Source: Allostella vacuolata
GTDB taxonomy: Bacteria; Pseudomonadota; Alphaproteobacteria; ATCC43930; Allostellaceae
DNA length: 64,000 nt
Direction of reading: 5' to 3'
Assembly (NCBI GenBank): GCA_006739055.1
Contig: AP019702.1
Span: forward strand, 1,736,501 to 1,800,500
Below are positions 47,280-56,723 of this stretch, piece by piece (position 1 is the first letter of the stretch; every line of letters starts with the position of its first letter). Both the position numbers and the translations under genes were made by a program. The notes beneath the pieces were generated by a model that saw nothing but the letters and a program-made list of their open reading frames with translations, was not told the origin of the DNA and did no database searches.

Positions 47280-48455
47280 TCAGGCGGGGTCCGGCGCCTT
47301 TCCCGCCCGGGCCAGCGCCAGCATCGCGCCGCCCGCGACCAGCCCCCAGAAGGCGCCGCCGATGCCGAGCACGGTCAGGCCGGATGCCGCCACCAGGAAG
47401 GTGACGACCGCGGCCTCGCGCCCGGTCGGCGCGTTGACTGCTCCCAGCAGGGCGCCGCCCAGCGGCCCGAGCAGGGCCAGCCCCGCCACCGCCTCGATCA
47501 GGATCGGCGGGGCGGCGCCGATGAAGGCGGCGGCCGCCCCGGCGCCGAGGCCGAGCAGGACATAGACCAGCCCGCCCACCGCCGCCGACCAGTAGCGCCG
47601 CGCCGGGTCGGGATGGGCGTCGTCGCCGGCGCAGATGGCGGCCGTGATGGCGGCGAGGTTGATCGCATGTCCGCCGAACGGCGTCGCCACCAGGCTGAGC
47701 AGGCCGGTCAGCCGGAAGAGCCGGCCCGGGTCGGGCCGGTAGCCGTAGAGGTTGAGCACGGCGATGCCGGGGATGTTCTGCGAGGCCATGGTGACGACGA
47801 ACAGCGGCAGGCCGATGCCGATCGCCGCCGACAGGGAGAAGTGCGGGGCCAGGAGCACCGGCTGCGGCCACAGCGAGCCCATCGCCGCCCGGTCGATCTC
47901 GGTGGTGGCGGCGATGACGATCGCCGCCGCCACCACCGCCGCCGGCACCGCCAGCAGCCGCCGCACCCGCCCGACCAGCGCCCAGGCGGCGATGATGACG
48001 AGTGCTGCGGCCGGCGCCTCGCCCACCGCCCGCACCGGGGCCAGGCACAGGTTGAGGAGCACCCCCGCCAGCATGGCGTTGGCGAGCGGGGCCGGGATCG
48101 AGGCGACCCAGCGCCCGAGCGGCCGCCACATCCCCGCCAGCACCACCAGCACGCCCGCCACCACGAACGCCCCGACCGCGGTCGGGAAGCCGCCATCGAG
48201 CGGCCCGGAGGCGATCAGCAGCACCGCCCCCGGCGTCGACCAGGCGATCGAGATCGGCATCCGGGTGCGGAGCGCCACCCCGATCGCGGCCAGCCCCATC
48301 AGCACGCACACCGCCATCAGCCCCGACGCCGCCTCGACCCGGCTGGCACCGGCCGCCATGAAGCCCTGGATCAGGACGGCGAAGGAACTGGCGAAGCCGA
48401 CGAGGGCCGCCAGCGTGCCGGCGGTCGCGGCCTGGAGGGAGAAGGTGCGGAACAT
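47280..48455 (-). CDS. benE: BenE-family transporter (benzoate/H+ symporter)
   Basis: A 391-residue inner-membrane protein with about 12 hydrophobic helices. FSSFAVLIQGFMAAGAS-like opening (ASSFAVLIQGFMAAGASRVE), IAWSTPGAVLLI and ATPFGGHAINLAAITAAICA are BenE signature segments. It imports benzoate or a similar carboxylic acid by proton symport. Convergent with the CaiC-like ligase gene (3-nt gap), it fits the CoA-activating region as an uptake route for its acids. Confidence 0.92.
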   Translation of the reverse strand: MFRTFSLQAATAGTLAALVGFASSFAVLIQGFMAAGASRVEAASGLMAVCVLMGLAAIGVALRTRMPISIAWSTPGAVLLIASGPLDGGFPTAVGAFVVAGVLVVLAGMWRPLGRWVASIPAPLANAMLAGVLLNLCLAPVRAVGEAPAAALVIIAAWALVGRVRRLLAVPAAVVAAAIVIAATTEIDRAAMGSLWPQPVLLAPHFSLSAAIGIGLPLFVVTMASQNIPGIAVLNLYGYRPDPGRLFRLTGLLSLVATPFGGHAINLAAITAAICAGDDAHPDPARRYWSAAVGGLVYVLLGLGAGAAAAFIGAAPPILIEAVAGLALLGPLGGALLGAVNAPTGREAAVVTFLVAASGLTVLGIGGAFWGLVAGGAMLALARAGKAPDPA

Positions 48456-48512
48456 GCGCTCCGACAGTATCCGCGGAGCGGGGCGGAGGGCGAGGGGGGC
48501 TCGGTACTCGCG

Positions 48513-48611
48513 CTACGGGTTGCGGCCGTTGGCGAACAGGAACAGGCCGACCCCCACCGCGAGCAGCACCAGCGGCATCCCGAAGAAGGCAATGGCCTCG
48601 AATACGGTCAT
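48513..48611 (-). CDS. Very small membrane protein (32 aa)
   Basis: A 32-codon reading frame on the minus strand: MTVFEAIAFFGMPLVLLAVG, then a second hydrophobic part (VGLFLFANG) and a polar end RNP. It is one single membrane helix. It lies 57 nt upstream of benE in the same direction; its ribosome binding site (TGGAA) is weak. Too short for family assignment; it may be a small accessory subunit or chance. Confidence 0.4.
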   Translation of the reverse strand: MTVFEAIAFFGMPLVLLAVGVGLFLFANGRNP

Positions 48612-48635
48612 GATTCCAGCTCTACAATCAGGTCG

Positions 48636-49094
48636 CTAGCGTCGGCGCAGCAGAAGCAGGATGGCAAGGGCCTTGCGGTCGCGCCGAGCCGCCTGCCGGA
48701 GATCGTTCAGCGCTTGCTCGGCCAGCTCGATGGCGGCAAGGGCCTCCCCGCGCGTCAGCCGATGGTTCGGCGCATAATCCGCATCGTGTCGCGACTGCTG
48801 CAAGATGACGAACGTGTCGGCGACCGATCGGATGCCGGGCGGGAAGCGCAGGTTGTGCACCTGTCCGCAGGCGGTCTTGGCGGCCCCGTGATCCAGCGCC
48901 CGATAAGCCTGCGCCCATGCCGCGTCCGGTCGATCGTTTCCCACCCCGACCAGGACATCGGCCGCGTCCTTGGCCAGGCCGTGAAAGAGCGCATAGCAGG
49001 CGGTGCTGACGGCCCGCTTCAGGTCCGACTGTCTCGGACGGCTAGGGCTCGCCCTGGCCAGCCGTCGCGCCGTCGCCAGCAGGTCCGCGCTCAC
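48636..49094 (-). CDS. HEPN-fold protein
   Basis: A 152-residue helical protein. The segment LKRAVSTACYALFHGLAKDA and the later QQSRHDADYAPNHRLTRGEA are typical of HEPN-domain proteins. The canonical RNase Rx4-6H motif is not seen, so catalysis is uncertain. The start is GTG 49094, overlapping the stop of the upstream 101-residue gene (GTGA). The two-gene arrangement is typical of toxin-antitoxin-like modules. Confidence 0.65.
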   Translation of the reverse strand: MSADLLATARRLARASPSRPRQSDLKRAVSTACYALFHGLAKDAADVLVGVGNDRPDAAWAQAYRALDHGAAKTACGQVHNLRFPPGIRSVADTFVILQQSRHDADYAPNHRLTRGEALAAIELAEQALNDLRQAARRDRKALAILLLLRRR

Positions 49095-49396
49095 GAATAG
49101 CCGGCGATCCGCTGGTCGCTCGCAAAGTGATGGCGGATATGGGGAAAGCGCCGTTCCCCCAGGTTCCAGAGCAGTTCCCGCAGCTTGGTCGCCAGACGGG
49201 CGACCTTGCGCGGCTCCACGGGGGCTCCGTCCGGACCGTACTCGGCCTCGACCATCAGCACGGGATCGCCGTCATGATCCTCTGCCGCCGAAACGCTGAC
49301 GGCCTTCAGCCCGAATTCCCCCATCTCTTCCCGGAGCAGGTGGTCGATGGCCGCGACGACATCGCGGCGAATGCGCTCCTCGGTCGCTGACAGCAT
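49091..49396 (-). CDS. Small partner protein of the HEPN gene
   Basis: A 101-residue acidic protein beginning MLSATEERIRRDVVAAIDHL, with VEPRKVARLATKLRELLWNL in the centre. I do not recognise its family. GGAG lies 6 nt before ATG 49396; a longer reading to 49471 would run toward the promoter region. Overlap with the HEPN gene argues for a functional pair (antitoxin or regulator), but this is inference. Confidence 0.6.
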   Translation of the reverse strand: MLSATEERIRRDVVAAIDHLLREEMGEFGLKAVSVSAAEDHDGDPVLMVEAEYGPDGAPVEPRKVARLATKLRELLWNLGERRFPHIRHHFASDQRIAGYS

Positions 49397-49513
49397 CGTG
49401 ATCTCCGGTGCGCTTGGTCGGTTCCGGACCATGCAATCATAGCAGTTTGGGTTGTCGCTGTGACAGGTCAAGGCTTCAGCTGCTTGCCAGGGCCTTCATC
49501 CGCCGCTCCGATA

Positions 49514-49572
49514 TTGACAAGGATCGGGCCGCGCGACCATCATTCGTCAAAATGAACGAACGATCATTCGTC
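49514..49572 (+). promoter_or_regulatory. Promoter with two tandem TetR-type sites
   Basis: TTGACA at 49514-49519, 17 nt, then CCATCA at 49537-49542. The sequence ATCATTCGTC occurs at 49539-49548 and again at 49563-49572. The second copy sits in GAACGATCATTC at 49558-49569, which fits the 12-bp motif found before 43201 and 61638. It controls the acyl-CoA dehydrogenase operon. Confidence 0.65.
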
Positions 49573-49595
49573 GATGGCTCGGCGGGAGGGAAGCG

Positions 49596-50732
49596 GTGAT
49601 TCTGGCTGAGGAGCATCTGCTCGTCCGCGACAGCGCGCGGGCGTTCGCGCAGGCCGAGCTGGCCCCCCATGCGGCGGCCTGGGAAGAGGCGCGCGCGGTG
49701 CCGCGCGACGTGCTGCGGCGGATGGGCGGCCTCGGCCTGCTCGGCATGACCGTGCCCGAGGAATGGGACGGCACCGGCGCCGACTACGTCTCCTACGCGC
49801 TCGCCCTGATGGAGGTGGCGGCCGGCAACGGCGCGGTCTCGACCATCATGAGCGGGCACAACTCGGTCGGCTGCATGCCGCTGCTCGACCACGGCACGGC
49901 CGAGCAGAAGGAGCGCTGGCTGCGGCCGATGGCGCGCGGCGAGCGGCTCGCTGCCTTCTGCCTGACCGAGCCGCAGGGCGGCTCCGACGCGGGCGCCATC
50001 CGCACCCGCGCGGTGCGCACCAACAGCGGCTGGCGGATCAGCGGGGTGAAGCAGTACATCACCTCGGGTGCCACCGCCGACTTGGCCGTCATCTTCGCCG
50101 TGACCGACCCGGCGCAGGGCAAGCGCGGCCTGTCCGGCTTCCTGGTGCCGACCGACAATCCGGGCTACCGGGTCGGGCGGGTCGAGAAGAAGATGGGCCA
50201 GTCGGCGTCCGATACCTGCGAGATCATCCTCGACGACGTCGAGGTCGACGCCGACGCCCTGCTGGGGGCGGAGGGGGCCGGATACCGCATCGCGCTCGCC
50301 AACCTGGAGGGCGGCCGGATCGGCATCGCCGCGCAGTCGGTCGGCATGGCGCGGGCCGCCCTCGACCTGGCGGTCGCCTACGCCAAGGAGCGGGTGACCT
50401 TCGGCAAGCCGATCGCCGCCCACCAGGCGGTCGGCTTCCGCCTGGCCGACATGGCGACGCAGCTCGCCGCGGCCGAGCAGCTCGTGCTGCACGCGGCCGC
50501 GCTGAAGAGCGCCGGCCGCCCCTGCCTGGTCGAGGCGTCGATGGCCAAGCTCTTCGCCTCCGAGGCGGCCGAGCGCATCTGCCGCGACGCCATCCAGACC
50601 TTCGGCGGCGCCGGCTACATGGCCGACATGGGGGTCGAGCGCATCTATCGCGACGTCCGGGTGGCGATGATCTACGAGGGCACCAACGACATCCAGCGCC
50701 TGGTCATCAACCGCGCGCTGACGGGGCATTGA
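49596..50732 (+). CDS. Acyl-CoA dehydrogenase (first)
   Basis: A 378-residue FAD enzyme that forms a 2,3-double bond in an acyl-CoA. LAAFCLTEPQGGSDAGAIRT and GWRISGVKQYITSG are the FAD/CoA regions, and the catalytic Glu lies in MIYEGTNDIQRLV. Length is typical. It starts at GTG 49596 behind GGAGGG. It begins the long acyl-CoA operon, following the promoter at 49514; the second 97-bp repeat lies directly after it. Confidence 0.92.
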   Translation: MILAEEHLLVRDSARAFAQAELAPHAAAWEEARAVPRDVLRRMGGLGLLGMTVPEEWDGTGADYVSYALALMEVAAGNGAVSTIMSGHNSVGCMPLLDHGTAEQKERWLRPMARGERLAAFCLTEPQGGSDAGAIRTRAVRTNSGWRISGVKQYITSGATADLAVIFAVTDPAQGKRGLSGFLVPTDNPGYRVGRVEKKMGQSASDTCEIILDDVEVDADALLGAEGAGYRIALANLEGGRIGIAAQSVGMARAALDLAVAYAKERVTFGKPIAAHQAVGFRLADMATQLAAAEQLVLHAAALKSAGRPCLVEASMAKLFASEAAERICRDAIQTFGGAGYMADMGVERIYRDVRVAMIYEGTNDIQRLVINRALTGH

Positions 50733-50749
50733 GGTGGTGACCGTCGTTG

Positions 50750-50846
50750 CGTCCCTCGACTTCGCTCGGGATGAGGGGAATGTCGCTCTGCACAAGTGCT
50801 TGTGGCAGAAAGAAAACGTCCTCATCCCGAGCGCAGCCGAGGGACG
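50750..50846. repeat. 97-bp palindromic intergenic repeat, copy 2
   Basis: The left arm begins CGTCCCTCGACTTCGCTCGG and the right arm ends CCGAGCGCAGCCGAGGGACG; 25 of 27 arm positions pair. The centre holds a second stem around CTGCACAAG and CTTGTGGCAG. Same length as copy 1 at 9254-9350. It interrupts the acyl-CoA operon 17 nt after the dehydrogenase stop, where it may stop, pause or stabilise transcripts. Confidence 0.85.
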
Positions 50847-50876
50847 CTTCGACCGTCGTCCAGCAGGGCGCAAGCC

Positions 50877-51890
50877 ATGAAGGCGCTGCTCGTCGAGCGG
50901 TTCGGCCGGCCGGAGGACATGGTCCTGCGCACCGTGCCGGACCCGGTGCCCGCGGCCGGCGAGGTGCTGGTCGAGACTCATGCGATCGGCCTCAACTTTC
51001 CCGACCTGCTGGTGATCGGCGGCACCTACCAGACCCTGCCGCCGCTGCCGTTCGCCCCCGGCAAGGAGCTGGCGGGCGTGGTCGTGGCGACGGGCGAGGG
51101 CGTCACCGCCTTCCGGCCGGGCGACCGGGTGGCGGCCCAGGTCGAATCCGGTGCCTTCGCCGAGCGCATCGCCATCCCGGCCGAGCATTGCTACCCGGTG
51201 CCGGCCGGCCTCTCGACCGTGCGGGCGGCGGGCATGGGGCTGGTCTACCAGACCTCCTGGTTCTCGCTGACCGACCGCGCGCGCCTGAAGCCGGGCGAGT
51301 GGGTGCTGGTCAACGGCGCGGCCGGCGGGGTCGGCATCGCCGCGGTCGAGCTGGCCAAGGCCATGGGCGCGCGGGTCGTGGCCGGCCTCACCACCATGGC
51401 CAAGGCGGATTTCGTCCGCCGCCACGGCGCCGATGCGGTCGTCGACCTGTCGATGCCCGACCTGCGCGACGGATTGCGCCGTGCGGTCCACGAGGCGACC
51501 GGCGGCCATGGCGTCGACGTGGTGATCGACCCGGTCGGCGGCGCCGTGTTCGAGGCCAGCCTGCGCGCGCTGGCCTGGGACGGGCGGCTCGTGGTGGTCG
51601 GCTTCACGGCGGGCGCCATCCCCTCGGTCAAGGCCAACTACCTGCTCATCAAGCACATCACCGTCACCGGCATCCACTGGAGCGACTACCGCGATCGCGA
51701 CCCGGCCCGGGTCGCCGCCGCCCAGGCGGAGATGTTCCGGATGGCGGTCGACGGCCGGCTCGACCCGCCGGTGATGGCGACCTTCCCGCTGGAGCGGGCC
51801 GCCCAGGCCCTGGCCGTGCTGGCCGACCGCAAGGTCGAGGGCAAGATCGTACTGCTGACCGATGCCGGCCGGGCGGCGGGGGCGGAGTAG
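50877..51890 (+). CDS. NADPH:quinone oxidoreductase-type MDR protein
   Basis: A 337-residue Zn-less medium-chain dehydrogenase/reductase. APGKELAGVV and the NADPH motif VLVNGAAGGVGIAAVELAKA are present. It reduces quinones or an enoyl-CoA/enone intermediate. No Zn-binding GHE motif occurs. ATG 50877 follows the repeat by 30 nt. It is likely cotranscribed with the following hydratase gene, which begins 5 nt after its stop. Confidence 0.9.
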   Translation: MKALLVERFGRPEDMVLRTVPDPVPAAGEVLVETHAIGLNFPDLLVIGGTYQTLPPLPFAPGKELAGVVVATGEGVTAFRPGDRVAAQVESGAFAERIAIPAEHCYPVPAGLSTVRAAGMGLVYQTSWFSLTDRARLKPGEWVLVNGAAGGVGIAAVELAKAMGARVVAGLTTMAKADFVRRHGADAVVDLSMPDLRDGLRRAVHEATGGHGVDVVIDPVGGAVFEASLRALAWDGRLVVVGFTAGAIPSVKANYLLIKHITVTGIHWSDYRDRDPARVAAAQAEMFRMAVDGRLDPPVMATFPLERAAQALAVLADRKVEGKIVLLTDAGRAAGAE

Positions 51891-51895
51891 GGGCC

Positions 51896-52654
51896 ATGCA
51901 GCAACTCGCCATCGCCGACGGCATCGCCGTCCTGACGCTCGACCGGCCGCCGGCCAACGCCATCAATGACGCCTGGGTGGCGGCCTTCCACGCCCGCCTC
52001 GACGAGCTGGCGGCGCGCGGCGACTGGAACCTGCTGCATGTCCGCAGCCAGCTTCGCCTGTTCTCGGCCGGGGCCGACCTCAAGGACATGCGCGCGCGCT
52101 ACGGCACGCCCGAGGGCCGGGCGGCCTTCCAGGTCGGCGTGCGCGGGATGCAGGTGCTGTTCCAGCGCATCGAGGACCTGCCGCGGCCGAGCCTGGCCGA
52201 GATCGGCGGGCCGGCCATGGGCGGCGGCTTCGAGCTGGCGCTCGCCTGCACCTTCCGCATCGCCGCCCGCGAGATCCAGCTCGGCCTGCCGGAGGTCCGC
52301 CTCGGCCTGCTGCCGGGGGCGGGCGGCACCCAACGCCTGACCCGGCTGGTCGGCCGCGCGGTCTCCGAGCGGCTGATCCTGGGCGCGGAGACGGTCGACG
52401 GCGCCGAGGCCGAGCGCCTCGGTCTCGTGCAATGGTCCGCACCCCTGGCCGAGCTGCCGGAGCGCGCGGCCGCCATCGCGCATCGCATCGCCGGCCTGCC
52501 GCCGCACGCGGTGGCCGAGGCGCGCACCTGCATCGCGGCCGCGCTCGACCCCGCGGCCGACGGCTTCGCCCGCGAGGTGTCGGGCGGCGCCGCACTGCTG
52601 GAAACCCCCGAAACACGGGCGCTGGTCGCCCGATTCCTCGACCGGAAGGGCTGA
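51896..52654 (+). CDS. Enoyl-CoA hydratase
   Basis: A 252-residue crotonase with both classical catalytic glutamates: [16 protein letters not shown] (first Glu) and [20 protein letters not shown] (second Glu), plus an oxyanion hole at [11 protein letters not shown]. It hydrates a trans-2-enoyl-CoA. Among the four crotonase-fold proteins in this region it is the best candidate for a true hydratase. It lies 5 nt after the MDR gene and 6 nt before the SDR gene. Confidence 0.93.
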   Translation: MQQLAIADGIAVLTLDRPPANAINDAWVAAFHARLDELAARGDWNLLHVRSQLRLFSAGADLKDMRARYGTPEGRAAFQVGVRGMQVLFQRIEDLPRPSLAEIGGPAMGGGFELALACTFRIAAREIQLGLPEVRLGLLPGAGGTQRLTRLVGRAVSERLILGAETVDGAEAERLGLVQWSAPLAELPERAAAIAHRIAGLPPHAVAEARTCIAAALDPAADGFAREVSGGAALLETPETRALVARFLDRKG

Positions 52655-52660
52655 GACAAG

Positions 52661-53410
52661 ATGGAAATGGCTGGCAAGAACGTCGTCGTCACCGGCGCCT
52701 CGTCCGGCATCGGGCGGGCGACCGCCCTGCTGCTCGGCCGCGAGGGCGCGCGCGTCTTCGGCGGCGACATCGACGAGGCGGGCGGCCGCAGGACCGAAGA
52801 GATGGCGGCCGAGCAGGGGGTGAAGTTCGAGTATGTCCGCCTCGACCTGACCGACGCCGCATCCGTCGACGCCTTCGCGGCCGAGGTGCATGGCCGCATC
52901 GGCGGGGCGCTCGACGGGCTCGTCAATGCCGCCGGGTGGGACCGCATCCAGCCCTTCATCGACAACACCCCCGACATGTGGGACCGGGTCGTGTCGATCA
53001 ACCTGATGGGGCCGGTGCGCCTGACGCGCGCGGTGCTGGAGCCGATGATGGCGGCCCAGAAGGGCAAGATCGTCCATATCGCGAGCGACGCCGGCCGGGT
53101 CGGCAGCATGGGCGAGACGGTCTATGCCGCGGCCAAGGGCGGCCTGATCGCCTTCACCAAGTCCCTGGCGCGCGAGATGGCCCGGCACAGGATCAACGTC
53201 AACTGCGTCTGCCCGGGCCCGACCGACACCCCGCTGTTCCACGCCCAGCCGGACAAGATGAAGGATGCGCTGACCCGCGCCATCCCCTTCCGCCGCATCG
53301 CCCAGCCCGAGGAGATCGGCGAGGCCGTCACCTTCTTCCTCGGCCGCCGCTCCGACTATATCACCGGCCAGGTGCTGAGCGTCAGCGGCGGCCTGACGAT
53401 GGTCGACTGA
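52661..53410 (+). CDS. SDR dehydrogenase, BadH-like
   Basis: A 249-residue short-chain dehydrogenase. The cofactor motif is [20 protein letters not shown]; the catalytic Ser lies in [10 protein letters not shown] and Tyr/Lys in [37 protein letters not shown] and [12 protein letters not shown] recall BadH, the 2-hydroxycyclohexanecarboxyl-CoA dehydrogenase of R. palustris. Assigned by recollection of the family, not by search. It oxidises a 3-hydroxyacyl-CoA, probably with a ring or branch. Confidence 0.88.
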   Translation: MEMAGKNVVVTGASSGIGRATALLLGREGARVFGGDIDEAGGRRTEEMAAEQGVKFEYVRLDLTDAASVDAFAAEVHGRIGGALDGLVNAAGWDRIQPFIDNTPDMWDRVVSINLMGPVRLTRAVLEPMMAAQKGKIVHIASDAGRVGSMGETVYAAAKGGLIAFTKSLAREMARHRINVNCVCPGPTDTPLFHAQPDKMKDALTRAIPFRRIAQPEEIGEAVTFFLGRRSDYITGQVLSVSGGLTMVD

Positions 53411-53433
53411 CCCCAGCTTCGAGGAACGCTTCC

Positions 53434-54282
53434 ATGGCACTCGCCTTCGACCGCGGCCGCATCGACTTCGCGACCTACCAGCCCAGGCATTTCCTGTGGC
53501 AGCTGGAGGGCAAGGTCGCGACCATCACCCTCAACCGGCCGGAGCGGAAGAACCCGCTCACCTTCGAATCCTATGCCGAGCTGCGCGACACCTTCCGCGA
53601 GCTGGCCTATGCCGACGCGGTCAAGACCGTCGTCGTCACCGGGGCCGGCGGCAATTTCTGCTCCGGCGGCGACGTGCACGAGATCATCGGGCCGCTGGTG
53701 CGCATGCAGGAAGCGGGCGACATGCAGGGGCTGCTCGACTTCACCCGCATGACCGGCGACCTGGTGAAGGCGATGCGTGCCTGCCCGCAGACCATCGTGG
53801 CGGCGGTCGACGGCATCTGCGCCGGGGCGGGCGCCATCGTCGCCATGGCATCCGACCTGCGCGTCGGCACGCCCGAGAGCAAGGTCGCCTTCCTGTTCGT
53901 CCGGGTCGGGCTGGCCGGGGCCGACATGGGGGCATGCAACATCCTGCCGCGCATCATCGGCTCCGGCCGGGCGGCCGAGCTGCTCTATACCGGCCGCGCC
54001 ATGGACGGGGCCGAGGCCGAGCGTTGGGGCTTCTACAACCGCCTCGTCGCCGGCGACCAGGTGCTGGCCGAGGCGCAGAAGCTGGCGACCTCGCTTGCGG
54101 CCGGGCCGACCTTCGCCCACGCCATGACCAAGCGCTGCATCCACCAGGAATGGAGCATGACCATCGACGACGCCATCGAGGCGGAGGCCCAGGCCCAGGC
54201 GATCTGCATGCAGACCAAGGACTATGGCCGCGCCTATCGCGCCTTCGTGGCGAAGGAGCGGCCGGTGTTCCAGGGCGACTGA
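53434..54282 (+). CDS. Enoyl-CoA hydratase/isomerase-fold protein, divergent
   Basis: A 282-residue crotonase-superfamily protein. [12 protein letters not shown] provides one oxyanion contact and [20 protein letters not shown] the second. The first classical Glu is replaced by Ile (GAGAIV) and the second region reads [14 protein letters not shown], so a standard hydratase mechanism is unlikely. It may be a ring-opening hydrolase or another crotonase reaction, which fits the BadH-like neighbour. ATG 53434 follows the SDR gene by 23 nt. Confidence 0.85.
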   Translation: MALAFDRGRIDFATYQPRHFLWQLEGKVATITLNRPERKNPLTFESYAELRDTFRELAYADAVKTVVVTGAGGNFCSGGDVHEIIGPLVRMQEAGDMQGLLDFTRMTGDLVKAMRACPQTIVAAVDGICAGAGAIVAMASDLRVGTPESKVAFLFVRVGLAGADMGACNILPRIIGSGRAAELLYTGRAMDGAEAERWGFYNRLVAGDQVLAEAQKLATSLAAGPTFAHAMTKRCIHQEWSMTIDDAIEAEAQAQAICMQTKDYGRAYRAFVAKERPVFQGD

Positions 54283-54290
54283 AGGCGGCG

Positions 54291-54764
54291 ATGGCGGGGG
54301 AGGACGCGGATGCGGGCTGGCAGCCGCTCGCCGTCGAGGAGGGCTTCCTGGCCGGCGTCGGACCGCTGCTGTGGCGGCGCGGCGCGGCCGGCTTCGCCAT
54401 GGGCATCCGTGTCGCCCAGCACCATTGCAACCCGGTCGGCGCCTGCCATGGCGGGATGCTGATGACGCTGGCGGACGTGATCATGGGCTTCGGGCTGGGC
54501 GATCTCATGGACGATGGCCGGTTCGTGCCGACCGTCAACCTGACGGCCGACTTCCTGGCACCGGCCCCGCTCGGGGCCCTGGTCTGGGGCCGGGCCGAGG
54601 TGCTGCGCCGGGGCCGGCGGATGGGCTTCGCCCAATGCCTGCTGCGGGCGGGGGATGCTATCGTGATGCGGGCCAGCGGAGTCTTCCAGCTCGACCGGCC
54701 GGCCGACCCGGGCTTCTCCGCCGCCCGGCTGTTCGGGGGGACCCGGCTGTGTGGGGGAAATTGA
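54291..54764 (+). CDS. Hotdog-fold thioesterase (PaaI-like)
   Basis: A 157-residue hotdog protein with the PaaI-type motif NPVGACHGGMLMTLAD and VNLTADFLAPAPLG. It hydrolyses an acyl-CoA to free acid and CoA, probably relieving trapped or dead-end CoA esters. It begins 8 nt after the crotonase gene and ends 3 nt before the dehydrogenase gene. Confidence 0.86.
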   Translation: MAGEDADAGWQPLAVEEGFLAGVGPLLWRRGAAGFAMGIRVAQHHCNPVGACHGGMLMTLADVIMGFGLGDLMDDGRFVPTVNLTADFLAPAPLGALVWGRAEVLRRGRRMGFAQCLLRAGDAIVMRASGVFQLDRPADPGFSAARLFGGTRLCGGN

Positions 54765-54767
54765 GCG

Positions 54768-55924
<1,157 letters not shown>

Positions 55925-55928
<4 letters not shown>

Positions 55929-56710
55929 CCGATTCTCGCATCGCCTACGAGAGCGCCGGCGGCCGGGCCACCGTCACCTTCCGCCAGCCGGAGCGGATGA
56001 ATCCGCTCGACTGGGCGACGGTCAAGGAACTGCGCCAGGCCGTCGCCACCGCCGACGCCGACCCGGCCCTGCGCGCCGTCGTGATCACCGGGTCGGGCCG
56101 CGCCTTCTCGGCCGGGGGCGACCTGGAGGGCTACCTGACCCTCTATCGCGACCCGGACCGCTTCCGTGGCTTCCTGGAGGATTTCTTCCAGCTGCTCGAC
56201 GCGATCGAGCGGTCACGGCTGGTCTATGTCGCGGCCATCAACGGCTTCTGCGTCGCGGGCGGGCTGGAGCTGATGCTGGCCTGCGACCTGGCGATCGCCG
56301 CGCGCGAGGCGAAGATCGGCGACGGCCACCTCAATTTCGGCCAGCTGCCGGGGGCGGGCGGCTCGCAGCGCCTGCCGCGGGCGATCGGCGTGCAGCGGGC
56401 CAAGCACCTGATGCTGACCGGGCGCCTCATCGACGGCCTCGAGGCGGAGCGGATCGGGCTGGTGGCCGAGGCGGTGCCTCTCGCCGACCTGGTCACGCAC
56501 GTCGATGCGCTGGTCGCGGGCCTGATGGAGCGCAGCCGGGCCGGCGTCGCCGGCATGAAGCACCTGGTGAACGAAGGGATGCGCGGGGCCGTGGGCGAGG
56601 GCTTGCGCATGGAGGTCGACTTCGTCCATCGCTACGCCACCACCCACCCCGACGCGACCGAGGGCCTGGTCGCGTTCCAGGAAAAGCGGCGCCCGCGGTT
56701 CGGCGCCTGA
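55925..56710 (+). CDS. Enoyl-CoA hydratase/isomerase family protein
   Basis: A 261-residue crotonase-fold protein. [12 protein letters not shown] and [20 protein letters not shown] give the oxyanion hole and the first catalytic Glu (GGLE). The second Glu is replaced: [20 protein letters not shown] has His at that point. One-Glu crotonases often act as isomerases or lyases. It is coupled to the second acyl-CoA dehydrogenase and precedes the thiolase-like gene by 13 nt. Confidence 0.87.
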
Positions 56711-56723
56711 ACGGAACGGGCAC

